From assembly GCA_050015355.1 (NCBI GenBank), contig JBEKBO010000007.1, positions 13,356 through 77,355 of the forward strand: DNA of 64,000 nt. The letters run 5' to 3'. Under the pieces are notes generated by a model, which was given only the letters and a program-made list of their open reading frames with translations, was not told the DNA's origin and searched no databases. Of this stretch, positions 19,079 to 27,372 are shown piece by piece. The DNA comes from CAWBRT01 sp050015355 (GTDB taxonomy: Bacteria; Acidobacteriota; Terriglobia; Terriglobales; Acidobacteriaceae). The translations under genes were made by a program, and so were the position numbers. How positions within the stretch are numbered: the first letter of the stretch is position 1; each line of letters begins with the position of its first letter.

Positions 19079-20965
19079 CTACCGTGGCATGGTATTCGGC
19101 AGAAGGACGATTGGCCCCGCTTCCGGGTTGGCGCTAACCACGTGTGGAGTCAGAATAATCATTAGTTCGTCGTCATTTTCCTGCGTGTTCCGATTGGCGA
19201 GTCCGGGGACGGATGCAAGCAATGAATATCCCTGTAGCGTACGCGACTCGCTTCGGGTGAGATTGCTGGCCGCGATGATGGACTCGCCATCCTTCGCGCT
19301 GATGAAGCCGTTAAATTCCTGGTTGTTGATGGTCGGTATGCCATTCACTGTCTGTGTCCCGAGCGAGCGAATCTGCATCTCCAGCTTGATGCTGACCGAG
19401 TTGTCGCGGCGGATGATGGGTGTGGCTTTCAGATTGAACCCGATATCCTCGTAGTTGACCGACGGAAAAGGCGCGACATAGCTCTGGTTGCCGAGTACCT
19501 GGGTGATGGCCGCCGAGTTGTAGATGGGCGCATAGGTGGCAATCAGCACTGGATATCGCTCGCCGATCTTCATGACCGCGGCCGTTCCCTGGGTGGCGCG
19601 CAATGTCATGCTTTGCAGCGACCGTATGCTCGACAGGTCGCGCGAGAAGTTGAAGCTGGCGGCGGGGATCGTCAGGGCGGAGAGCGTGATGCCGCCGCCG
19701 AAAAGCGCGAATGGCTGCGAAAGCAGCGAGTTCTGCTGGCCGAGCAATTGCGCGATAAGCCCGGCGACAGCCGTCGTGTTTCCCTGATTGATGAGCCCGG
19801 AGGAAACCAGTTGGTTGATCAGGCTCTGCGTGCTGCCACTGGCGGTGAGTGACTGGATTTCGGTGGGGACGTTGAAGACCTGGAATGACGTGGGTACGCT
19901 CGCCCCGATCGCACGTGTGAAACTCCTCGACACCTCGTAAACGTCAACCTGAAATACCACTTCGGGCAACTGGTCCTTCAGTGCCTGCAGGAACTGCGTC
20001 ACGACATCCAGCGTCCGCGAGTCCGCGCGCACGGTGAGCGACTGGGCCGTAGCGTCGACGGCCGCAAAGCGTATCTCAAACAGGGTGCGTAAGGTCGTCG
20101 CGATCTCGTTCAAAGCCTGCGGCGTGGACGCCTGGGGCAGATAAAACGTGCGCAGCGACATGCGTTGCAGGCTTCGCCGGTTTTCATCGGTGTCGGCCGC
20201 GAACAAAGCCTGTCGGGCGGAGAGCGGGGTCCAAAGGGTTTTGGTGAGGCGCGTGAGGGCGGAGGCAGCCTGCTCCCATGTGGCATCCTCCATATCGAGG
20301 CGCACGGGGCGGCTTGCGACCGAGTCGTCGAATACGGCGGTTATCCCATAGGCGAGCGCCACCTGGGTGATGATGTCGCGAGTGGCTCCGCGGAGATGGA
20401 ATTTGCGCTGGCCCGCTTCGGGCTGCAAGTGGATTTGCTCGGCGAGCGAGATCGGCTCCTTTGTTGGGTCCTGTGCATTGCGGGGAAGAGCATCGCGCAG
20501 GCGCTGCCGGGCAAACTCGTTGTTGGGATCGAACTGAAGCGCCTCTCGAAAGCGGCCGAGAGCCTCGACGGTGTTTCCGGCGGCCATGGCCTGGTTGCCG
20601 GCTTGCACATCCTCGAACACCAGCTTCTGGCGGGCGACTTCACGCGCTGTCAGGTATTCGAGGTTGTCTGGCGCGAGCGTCGCCGCCGCCTCGAAGTGCC
20701 CTAAAGCCTCCCGCACCCGTGATCGTTTCTGTAACTTGAGGGCTTCGCGAAATTCCCTGGCCGCGCGCCGCCGCTCTTCCGCCGTTGGACACTTGGGAAG
20801 CTTCGAGTCCGCCTGATCGGAACACAGAGCTGGCAGGGAAGCTGCTCCGTTAGCGGGAGCCGCGATCGTGGGGCTCGCAGGAGCCTGCACTGGCGGGGAT
20901 GCGGACTGCTGTCCGTATGCGGGCAGCAGAGCGGCAAACAGCAGCATGGGCCAGAAACAGCGCAT
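19079..20965 (-). CDS. Secretin-like outer membrane protein with TPR region
   Basis: A 628-residue exported protein related to GspD/PilQ secretins. The signal peptide is 1-19. Two or three TPR-like helices lie at about 65-160 (FREALKLQ, AAATLAPDN, GRFREALQFDPNN). A short N0/STN-like domain follows at 185-265, then an N1-type domain at 270-330 (TFYLPQAST, LRTLFEIRF). The secretin channel domain runs from about 335, with VFQVDVYEVS, the IGERYPVLIA region and the closing NDDELMIILTPHVV. Such TPR-secretin fusions occur in Acidobacteria. No pilus or secretion ATPase genes are nearby, so the cargo is unknown. Confidence 0.88.
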   Translation of the reverse strand: MRCFWPMLLFAALLPAYGQQSASPPVQAPASPTIAAPANGAASLPALCSDQADSKLPKCPTAEERRRAAREFREALKLQKRSRVREALGHFEAAATLAPDNLEYLTAREVARQKLVFEDVQAGNQAMAAGNTVEALGRFREALQFDPNNEFARQRLRDALPRNAQDPTKEPISLAEQIHLQPEAGQRKFHLRGATRDIITQVALAYGITAVFDDSVASRPVRLDMEDATWEQAASALTRLTKTLWTPLSARQALFAADTDENRRSLQRMSLRTFYLPQASTPQALNEIATTLRTLFEIRFAAVDATAQSLTVRADSRTLDVVTQFLQALKDQLPEVVFQVDVYEVSRSFTRAIGASVPTSFQVFNVPTEIQSLTASGSTQSLINQLVSSGLINQGNTTAVAGLIAQLLGQQNSLLSQPFALFGGGITLSALTIPAASFNFSRDLSSIRSLQSMTLRATQGTAAVMKIGERYPVLIATYAPIYNSAAITQVLGNQSYVAPFPSVNYEDIGFNLKATPIIRRDNSVSIKLEMQIRSLGTQTVNGIPTINNQEFNGFISAKDGESIIAASNLTRSESRTLQGYSLLASVPGLANRNTQENDDELMIILTPHVVSANPEAGPIVLLPNTMPR

Positions 20966-20991
20966 CGCTCTGATTGTAAGCGATTATCGCA

Positions 20992-21224
20992 GTTCCCGAG
21001 TTGGTGTATCCAAATTCCCAAGAGAATGTCATGGCGACCGGAGCGCCGAGCGCCGGTGGCCGGAGCAGCCAAGCTGCGTACCCGATATTCCATTCGAGAC
21101 GCAAGAAGCGATTCGGGCGCGGAGTGGAGCCACCCTATGTTTTCAGGAGCAGGAACAAAAGGTGGTTCGACTTCGCTCGCCATGACAGTCCGAGTTGATG
21201 TCGGATATACCTACCTGGGAACCG
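20992..21224. repeat. LIR4: MITE-like inverted repeat, TGTCATGGCGA type
   Basis: The core is 21027-21187 (TGTCATGGCGACCGGAGCG to CGCTCGCCATGACA), with GTTCCC..GGTGTATCC on the left and GGATATACCTACCTGGGAAC on the right as outer inverted ends. It matches LIR7 in reverse along its whole length. It separates the HAD gene from the secretin gene. Confidence 0.88.
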
Positions 21225-21283
21225 CTCCTAGAAGGTTGCTGAGAAACGGCCCGCACCGGGGTTGCGCGTGCTGGGGCAGAGAG

Positions 21284-22027
21284 CTATGGTTGGGGGCACT
21301 CCAGCAGCGCGTCGCAACACGGCAGGCAGAGGTCGGGCTGTTCTCGTCGCAGAGTCTCGATGTCGAAAATTCCAGTGGCCACGGCGACCACGGGGGCGTT
21401 CACGGAGCGGGCTGCGATGATGTCGGCGGGCGTATCGCCAATGAAGCACACCCTGGCCTTTTCCCCCAGCCGCCGCCGGACTTCGACGATGCCGTGCTGG
21501 AAGATGGCGGCACGGGTCTCGTTACCTGCGGCGGTGCCGTCGCGGCCTCCCGAAGCCCCGCAGAATGACCCGAAGCTAAAGTGTCCGGCGATGCCTGCCG
21601 CGCGCAGCTTCGCCCATCCAATCGGCGCCAGATTGCCGGAGGTCACGGCCAGCAGCTTTCCCGCCGAGTGCAGGCGCTGAAGCAGTTCGCTGACCGAGGG
21701 ACAAAGTTCCGTGCGCAGCAGGGCAACGTTGCGCTCTACTTCGGCTTGCATGGCCGCAATTGCCTGCGGCAGTTTCCTGGAGAATTCCTCCGCGGAGATT
21801 CCCACGGCGCCGGCGGCCGCGCGAAGAATGCCTATATCGGTATTGCCGTGCAGCGGGACTCCGTCGATCTTCAGCTCGCAATTCCAAACCTGGCGCAGCG
21901 CGCTATGAAAGGAATTGTAATGAACGCCATCGCGGCTGTTCAGCAGCGTGCCGTCAATGTCGAACAGATAGGCGTCGAAGGAGCCCCAGGCAAATCGCAG
22001 GGGCAAAATAGTAGGTTCGAGTTCCAT
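21284..22027 (-). CDS. HAD-superfamily hydrolase, phosphoglycolate phosphatase-like
   Basis: Predicted Mg-dependent phosphatase of 247 residues. Motif I is FDIDGTLLNS, with nucleophile D23 and acid D25. A helical cap domain follows at about 35-105. Motif II is LLAVTSGN, and motifs III/IV include the Lys region and VCFIGDTPADIIAARSVNAPVVAVATG. The layout matches Gph/PGP phosphatases with a C1 cap, but the substrate cannot be read from sequence. ATG 22027 is preferred, with GTG 22030 just before it as an alternative. No strong ribosome site is visible. It follows the YmdB-family gene on the same strand, about 200 bases apart. Confidence 0.85.
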   Translation of the reverse strand: MELEPTILPLRFAWGSFDAYLFDIDGTLLNSRDGVHYNSFHSALRQVWNCELKIDGVPLHGNTDIGILRAAAGAVGISAEEFSRKLPQAIAAMQAEVERNVALLRTELCPSVSELLQRLHSAGKLLAVTSGNLAPIGWAKLRAAGIAGHFSFGSFCGASGGRDGTAAGNETRAAIFQHGIVEVRRRLGEKARVCFIGDTPADIIAARSVNAPVVAVATGIFDIETLRREQPDLCLPCCDALLECPQP

Positions 22028-22082
22028 CACGAGAGCGATTCCATAGTCGGTATACGCTACATATCATCGCCGGGCTTGATGT

Positions 22083-22124
22083 CACCCCAGCAAACGTTAA
22101 AGGCAGCGTTTGCCGGGGACCCCG
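22083..22124 (-). repeat. VSP-A hairpin copy
   Basis: On the minus strand: GGGGTCCCCGGCAAACG, loop, CGTTTGCTGGGGTG. The inner stem GCAAACG/CGTTTGC is unlike any other copy yet pairs perfectly. It lies in the 203-base space upstream of the HAD gene. Confidence 0.85.
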
Positions 22125-22230
22125 TACGCCCAGCTCCTTCGCGGAGTATACCTTCCGCAAATGTGGGTCTGCCTGCACTCCAACTGAGATGCAATATCCG
22201 GCTGAGCTGGTTTCAGAAGCGAATGTATTC

Positions 22231-23028
22231 CTAATCGCAAATCATGACGCGTTCGATGGAGCGGGCGACTCCGCTTTCGGCGTCGCAGTCGATGACGACC
22301 GCGCACAGGCGGGTATCGCCGCTGGCCGCTTCGAACCGGGTCGGCATGTTGTTTAGAAAACGGCCGATGATTAACTCCTTCTGGATTCCAATGACGCCGT
22401 TCCACGGTCCCGTCATTCCGACATCGGTCTGATAGGCGGTGCCTTTCGGCAGCACGCGCTCATCGGCGGTGGGGATGTGGGTGTGCGTGCCAATGACCGC
22501 GGTGACGCGGCCATCGAGATACCAGCCGAGCGCGACTTTCTCGGAAGTGGCTTCGGCGTGCATATCCAGCAGGATGACTTTAGAGGAAATTCGCGCCAGC
22601 AGTTCGTCGGCTACGCGGAATGGGTCGTCAATGTTCCCCATGAAGACGCGGCCCTGCAGATTCATGACGGCATAGCGGATGCCGCCCTTGGTCGTGCCTT
22701 CATAAACGCCGGTTCCGGGCGAACCGGCCGGGTAGTTGGCCGGACGCAGGATTCTGCGGGCCATGCTGTCCGGTTGGCTGAGGCCAGTGTTGAGGTACTC
22801 GATCAGCTCGCGCTTGTCCCAGACGTGGTTGCCCGTGGTGATGACCTCGACGCCCAGATCGAAGAGTTCCTCGGCGATCTGTGGAGTAATGCCAAAGCCG
22901 CCGGCGGCGTTCTCGCCATTGGCGATCGTCAGGTCGATGTTGTACTGAGAGAGCAGCCCGCGGATGTGATCGCGAACGATGGTCCGGCCGGGTCTGCCAA
23001 AGATGTCGCCGATGAAGAGAATGCGCAC
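22231..23028 (-). CDS. YmdB/TIGR00282-family metallophosphoesterase
   Basis: A 265-residue phosphodiesterase. The family includes cyclic nucleotide phosphodiesterases. Metal ligands are evident: D8 (IGDIFGRPGR), E39 and N40 (ANGENAAGG), N67-H68 (TTGNHVWDK), H157 (DMHAEATSEK), and H182 and H184 (GTHTHIPTADE). The C-terminal GMTGPWNGVIG is also typical. Length is normal. In other bacteria this family is often linked to rny (RNase Y), but rny is not in this stretch. A space of 88 bases separates it from the peptide-binding protein gene upstream. Confidence 0.93.
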   Translation of the reverse strand: MRILFIGDIFGRPGRTIVRDHIRGLLSQYNIDLTIANGENAAGGFGITPQIAEELFDLGVEVITTGNHVWDKRELIEYLNTGLSQPDSMARRILRPANYPAGSPGTGVYEGTTKGGIRYAVMNLQGRVFMGNIDDPFRVADELLARISSKVILLDMHAEATSEKVALGWYLDGRVTAVIGTHTHIPTADERVLPKGTAYQTDVGMTGPWNGVIGIQKELIIGRFLNNMPTRFEAASGDTRLCAVVIDCDAESGVARSIERVMICD

Positions 23029-23116
23029 GCTGCGCGGCTCCAGAGTTTCCTAAACTTTTGATGGTAACACGATGCGCTGAGAACACCCGGGAGCGCAGTA
23101 GAACCCGCGAACTGGT

Positions 23117-24682
23117 CTACCGTGCCAGCTCCGCCGTCTTCAGGAAGTCGTAATTGCCGGAGGAGCTGAGGTGCACGTTGCGCAGGCGCCGCGTGTGCAC
23201 CAGCACGTTGTCGAAATACCAGAGATTGATGTACGGCAGCTCTCGCGCCACGATCTGCTGGATGCGGTCGTAGTCGGCCTTGAGCCGCTGCCGGTCCACA
23301 GAGGCGCGCGCATCGTCGATGAGGCGGTCGACTTCCGGGTTGGAGTAATAGCCGCGATTCGCCCGCCTGGGAGGAGTGCTGGCAGAGGCAAAAATGTGCT
23401 CGAAGATGTCGGGGTCCTCGTTGCCGCCGATCCAGCGCAGGGAGAAGAGCTGGAATGCGCCGCGAGTGATGTCGGCGTAAAACGTGGCGAATTCAAAGCT
23501 GCGGATATCGAGCGCGATGCCCACCTCGCGCAGTTGCTGCTGCAGAACGGCAGTGAGCAGGCGCGTGGATTCCTCTGCGGAGGTCTTCATGTTCAGGTGG
23601 AAGCGGTAACCGTCCTTGCCAACGGCGTATCCGGCCAGATTGAGAAGCTCACGTGCGCGCCGCGGATTGTGCGGGTAGCGGGTGACATTGCCATCGAATG
23701 CCCAATGCTGCGTCGGCAGCACGCTGTCGGCCGGCCGCGCCAGGTCGCGCAGCAGGTAGTGAATGATAGACTCACGATCGATGGCATAGGCAAGCGCTTG
23801 CCTCACGCGCACGTCCCGCAGAATCGGATCGCGCAGATTAAACGCGAGATAGGCGTAGATGGTGCCGGGAGCGTTCATGATCGCCAGCGCCGGATCGTTG
23901 CGCAAGGCGAACACGGTGTCGGCGGTCAGCGCGTTGATGGCAATATCGGCGCTGCCCTTGCGAAGCTCCAGTGCGCGCGTGGTGGCATCGGGCACCACCA
24001 TGAAGCGTACGGCGGGTAGCGGCGGAGCACCGTCCCAGTACTGCTCGTTGCGCGCGATGGTCACTTGGCGATCCTGCTCCATGCTCACCAGGCGGAATGG
24101 ACCGCTGCCGATGGGAGCGCGGTTGAAGTCTTCGCCGGAGTCACGCGGCACGATGCCGATAGCGCCATCCGAAAGGTTCCAAAGCAGGGAAGAATAGGGT
24201 TCGCGCAGGTGAAAGATGACAGTCGCATCGTCGGGCGCATCGATGCTCTCCACATAGCGATACGTGCTCGCCTTGGCGGTGCGGATTTTGCCGCTCAGAA
24301 TCGAGTCGAAAGTCCACTTCACATCGGCGGAAGTGAGCGGGCGCCCATCATGAAAGCGTACCCCTTGCCGAAGGTGAAACACGTAGGTTCGCGGGTCGGG
24401 AACCTCCCAGCGCTCGGCGAGCGCCGGCTGCAGATTGAAATGCTCGTCGCGCTGCAACAGTGCGTCGAACAGCAGCTTGTCGATGCGCTCCGACTGCGCG
24501 TCGGTGCCGACGCGGGGATCGAGATTCGTGGGACTGCTTTCGATGATCATTACCACTTCATTGCCTGGAGCGGCGGGCGAGCAGGAGAGTCCGCCAAGCA
24601 TTGCGGTGGCGGAGATGAGTAGCGCGAAAAAGAAACTCCCACATCTGCTGACTGCGGCAGATGTGGGGCACAGGGCGAACAA
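23117..24682 (-). CDS. ABC transporter substrate-binding protein, oligopeptide type (SBP_bac_5)
   Basis: Captures peptides or similar solutes outside the inner membrane. The SBP_bac_5 domain begins at VVMIIESSPTNLDPRVGTD and contains YVFHLRQGVRFHDGRPLTSADVKWTF, GSGPFRLV and the region AFNLRDPILRDVRVRQALAYAIDRE (each typical). A probable signal with lipobox-like GGLSC precedes it. The start is doubtful. TTG 24682 is suggested because it gives a signal peptide, but a VSP-B hairpin falls inside that leader, and the frame stays open to 25030 through repeat DNA. No permease genes adjoin. AnmK and NagZ are upstream on the same strand, so muropeptide uptake is possible. Confidence 0.82.
   Translation of the reverse strand: MFALCPTSAAVSRCGSFFFALLISATAMLGGLSCSPAAPGNEVVMIIESSPTNLDPRVGTDAQSERIDKLLFDALLQRDEHFNLQPALAERWEVPDPRTYVFHLRQGVRFHDGRPLTSADVKWTFDSILSGKIRTAKASTYRYVESIDAPDDATVIFHLREPYSSLLWNLSDGAIGIVPRDSGEDFNRAPIGSGPFRLVSMEQDRQVTIARNEQYWDGAPPLPAVRFMVVPDATTRALELRKGSADIAINALTADTVFALRNDPALAIMNAPGTIYAYLAFNLRDPILRDVRVRQALAYAIDRESIIHYLLRDLARPADSVLPTQHWAFDGNVTRYPHNPRRARELLNLAGYAVGKDGYRFHLNMKTSAEESTRLLTAVLQQQLREVGIALDIRSFEFATFYADITRGAFQLFSLRWIGGNEDPDIFEHIFASASTPPRRANRGYYSNPEVDRLIDDARASVDRQRLKADYDRIQQIVARELPYINLWYFDNVLVHTRRLRNVHLSSSGNYDFLKTAELAR
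24636..24672. repeat. VSP-B hairpin copy 3, inside the leader of a coding region
   Basis: CTCCCACATCTGC, short loop, GCAGATGTGGGGCAC. It is translated in frame as part of CPTSAAVSRCGS in the suggested signal region of the peptide-binding protein. Confidence 0.8.
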
Positions 24683-24702
24683 GCGAAACAGTTTCAGGAA
24701 GA

Positions 24703-24913
24703 TGTCATGGCGACCGAAGCGCCGAGCGCCTGTGGCCGGAGCAGCCAAGCTGCGTACCCGACATTGACATTCGGCAAGCAAGAAGCTGTTCGGGCGCGGA
24801 GTGGAGCCACCCTTTGTTTGTCGGCACCAGAAACAAAAGGTGGCTCGTCCACCCCAACATGCGCAACTACGGCGCATGTCTGGGGCCCCGGCTCGACTTC
24901 GCTCGCCATGACA
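24703..24913. repeat. LIR5: TGTCATGGCGA inverted repeat with a VSP-A copy inside
   Basis: The core ends are TGTCATGGCGACCGAAG and CTTCGCTCGCCATGACA. An inner hairpin joins GGAGCCACCCTTTGTTT with its complement. A VSP-A copy interrupts the right arm. It lies between anmK and the peptide-binding protein gene. Confidence 0.85.
24850..24890 (-). repeat. VSP-A hairpin copy nested in LIR5
   Basis: On the minus strand CCCCAGACATGCGC, loop CGTAGTT, GCGCATGTTGGGG. The other LIR copies of this type lack it, so it looks like a later insertion into LIR5. Confidence 0.75.
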
Positions 24914-24926
24914 GTCTGGGTTCGTG

Positions 24927-26066
24927 CTAAACATGGCTGATCTTACCGAGGATAGCCGCACGCTCGGCGCCCGTTGCCGAGGGAATGTTCGACGGTTGCC
25001 GATGCCAGGTCTGGTAGGCGAGCACGGCAAAGGCTACGGCTTCTTTCGCTTCCGATGGCAGTCCCTGCTCATCGGTGGTGGAGATGTGCATTTCGAACGC
25101 GGCGAGGCGGGCGGCAAGCATGGTCATCAGGCTGCGATTGCGAGTGCCGCCGCCGGAGACGAAAAAGTCGTGGAAACGGGTGGCCCGCGAAACCGTGCGC
25201 ACGGAGTCGACGATGGACTCGGCCGTAAGCGCGGTTGCGGTCGCCATCATGTCGTACTGGCCCAGTCTTCGGCAAAGGCGAAGAAAGCGCTCGACGAACT
25301 CGCGGCCAAACTGTTCGCGTCCGGCGGTCTTGGGCGGCGTGCGGCGAAAGAACGGAGCGCGCAACAAAGCCGTGAGCACTTGCCGGCTAGCCGCACCGCG
25401 CGCAGCCAATGCGCCGTCACGATCATACGGCTTGCCGAACAGTTCTTTGGCGAGCGCGTCGATCACCATGTTGCCGGGTCCGGTGTCGAAGGCGATGACT
25501 TGCTCCGGCGTTGCGCCCGCGGGGATAGCCGTCAGATTGCCGATGCCGCCGATGTTTTGCAGGATGCGTCCACGCCGCGCATGACGAAACAAGAGGTAGT
25601 CGAGGAACGGAACCAGCGGCGCGCCTTGGCCGCCGGCGGCCATGTCTGCCGGGCGGAAGTCGGAGACCACCGGGACTTGCAGCCGCGCTGCCAGCACCGA
25701 GCCCTCGCCGGTTTGCCACGTGGCGGAGATTGCCCGGCCCAGGTAAGCCCGTGGGTCGCCCTGGTGGTAAATCGTTTGACCATGACAGCCGATCAGATCG
25801 CAAGCAAAGCCGCTCTCCCGCGCGGTGTCGCTCACGGCTTCGGCATAGACTTCGGCCAGCCGGAAGTTGAGGCGTGCCAGATCGGCGACGCTGGCGCGCT
25901 TCGAGTTCATGGCGGCGAGCACGGCGCTGCGTATCCGCGGCGGATATGGGTACTCGCGGTGGGCCAGCAACTGCAAGCGCGTGCGCAGCCCGCGGCCCTG
26001 CAACCGAACGAGCGCGACATTGACGCCGTCCGCCGAAGTTCCGCTCATGACGCCCGCAACGATCAT
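24927..26066 (-). CDS. anmK: Anhydro-N-acetylmuramic acid kinase
   Basis: Converts 1,6-anhydro-MurNAc to MurNAc 6-phosphate, a step of peptidoglycan recycling. The 379-residue product has normal length. It shows the signature MSGTSADG (residues 7-14), CHGQTIYH, SDFRPADMAAGGQGAPLVP, NIGGIGNLTAIP, FDTGPGNMVID and the C-terminal VSGGGTRNRSLM. All are typical of AnmK. Its ATG lies ten bases after the nagZ stop, so the two are one transcription unit. The product of NagZ acting on anhydro-muropeptides can feed this enzyme. Confidence 0.97.
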   Translation of the reverse strand: MIVAGVMSGTSADGVNVALVRLQGRGLRTRLQLLAHREYPYPPRIRSAVLAAMNSKRASVADLARLNFRLAEVYAEAVSDTARESGFACDLIGCHGQTIYHQGDPRAYLGRAISATWQTGEGSVLAARLQVPVVSDFRPADMAAGGQGAPLVPFLDYLLFRHARRGRILQNIGGIGNLTAIPAGATPEQVIAFDTGPGNMVIDALAKELFGKPYDRDGALAARGAASRQVLTALLRAPFFRRTPPKTAGREQFGREFVERFLRLCRRLGQYDMMATATALTAESIVDSVRTVSRATRFHDFFVSGGGTRNRSLMTMLAARLAAFEMHISTTDEQGLPSEAKEAVAFAVLAYQTWHRQPSNIPSATGAERAAILGKISHV

Positions 26067-26076
26067 TGGCCGGCCC

Positions 26077-27261
26077 TCAGGATGAGCTACCCAGAGACTC
26101 TTCCACCCGCACTGCCGTGGCTCTGGCTGCGGTGGCCAGGCGCAGTTTTTCGCCGAATTCCCGAAGTTCGCCGCGCAGCTTGTCGATTGCCGCGTCTGTC
26201 GGCGGTGGCACCGCCGGCCGGTTCAGCGCGCGGCAGGATTCCTTGAAGCGACGCGAACGTTCGGCGGCGGCTTCCACCTGCCGGCGGAAGCGATGGTCGC
26301 GCTCGGCCTCGGCGAGCACCGTGTAAAACGTGCGCCAGACATTTTCTTCCTTGTGGCACACCAGAAAAATATCGGCTCCGGCACGAAGCGTCTCGACGGC
26401 GGCGTCGCCAATATCCGCTGCCGCCAGCACGCCGCCCATTTCGAGGTCATCGGAGATAATGAGCCCGCGATAACCGATCTTGCGGCGCAGCACCTCGGTG
26501 ATCCATTTGCGCGAGAGCGACGCCGGCGTTTTGTCGCTCGTCACCGAGGGATAGGCACAGTGCGCCACCATGACGAACGGTAATTCACGTTTCAATGTCC
26601 GGTAGGGACGCAGGTCCTCAAGCCAGAGTTCCCGCCACGACTTGAACACGACGGGAAGTTCCTGGTGGCTATCGAGACTGGCTTCTCCCAGACCTGGGAA
26701 ATGCTTTCCGCAGGCGAGAACGCCGGACTCGCGCAGTCCGCGCAGGAAGTGGCGCGCATAGAGAATGGTTTCGTCCTGAAAGCCGGAAGCGGTGCGCGTC
26801 CGCATGACCGGCTCCGAGGCCTCGGACGAAAGGTCGAGAACCGGCGCGAAGTCGACATTGAAGCCGAGCGCGCGGACTTCCATGCCGATCACTCTGCCAT
26901 GCTCGCGAAAAAGCTGGGGGCGCTGGCTGGCGAAGACCTCGGCGACCGAAGGCGCGGGCGCCACCGCATCGCGCAGCCGGTCAACCGTGCCTCCCTCCAT
27001 ATCGACACACAGAAACATTTTGTTTTCGACCAGGCGTTGCGCCGAACGCAACAGCGCGTGAGTCTGCCGCGGAGATTCGATGTTTCTCGCGAAAAGAATA
27101 ATGCCGCCGGGCTGAAGCGCGCTGATCGTGGTCTTCAGGCGCGTGGACAGTTCCGTGCCATTGAAGCCGAAGATAAGGAGCTGACCGACCAGTCTTTCAA
27201 TATCCTGGGAAGCCCCGGAACGCGAGATGGACTTGATTGGCACCGGAAGTCTTTCTAACAC
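26077..27261 (-). CDS. nagZ: Beta-N-acetylhexosaminidase, GH3 (NagZ type)
   Basis: Removes GlcNAc from muropeptides. The 394-residue product starts at GTG 27261. The GH3 barrel shows GGIILFARNI, VDMEGGTVDRL, NVDFAPVLDL, the substrate motif KHFPGLG (186-192) with a DSH triad that supplies the catalytic His near residue 199, and SDDLEM (270-275) that supplies the nucleophile Asp. There is no signal peptide, so it is cytoplasmic, as usual for NagZ. It is followed by anmK ten bases on. A longer C-terminal helical tail is rich in Arg and Ala. Confidence 0.94.
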   Translation of the reverse strand: MLERLPVPIKSISRSGASQDIERLVGQLLIFGFNGTELSTRLKTTISALQPGGIILFARNIESPRQTHALLRSAQRLVENKMFLCVDMEGGTVDRLRDAVAPAPSVAEVFASQRPQLFREHGRVIGMEVRALGFNVDFAPVLDLSSEASEPVMRTRTASGFQDETILYARHFLRGLRESGVLACGKHFPGLGEASLDSHQELPVVFKSWRELWLEDLRPYRTLKRELPFVMVAHCAYPSVTSDKTPASLSRKWITEVLRRKIGYRGLIISDDLEMGGVLAAADIGDAAVETLRAGADIFLVCHKEENVWRTFYTVLAEAERDHRFRRQVEAAAERSRRFKESCRALNRPAVPPPTDAAIDKLRGELREFGEKLRLATAARATAVRVEESLGSSS

Positions 27262-27372
27262 GAATGCGCGCGAACCGCAAAAAACCCGACAACGGATTGC
27301 CCGAAATCGTGGCTAAGGTTCTGTTCGGTACAGAGTGTGACGGAAATCAAAGATCGGGGCGCGCCCAATCCT

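Noticed and set aside
21250..21279. A further VSP-A copy (CCGGGGTTGCGCGTGCTGGGGC).
   Set aside because: The stem is incomplete and the fixed left end is absent; at most a decayed remnant.
24683..25030. Extending the peptide-binding protein to 25030.
   Set aside because: That part is the translation of LIR5 and VSP-A DNA and overlaps the end of anmK.
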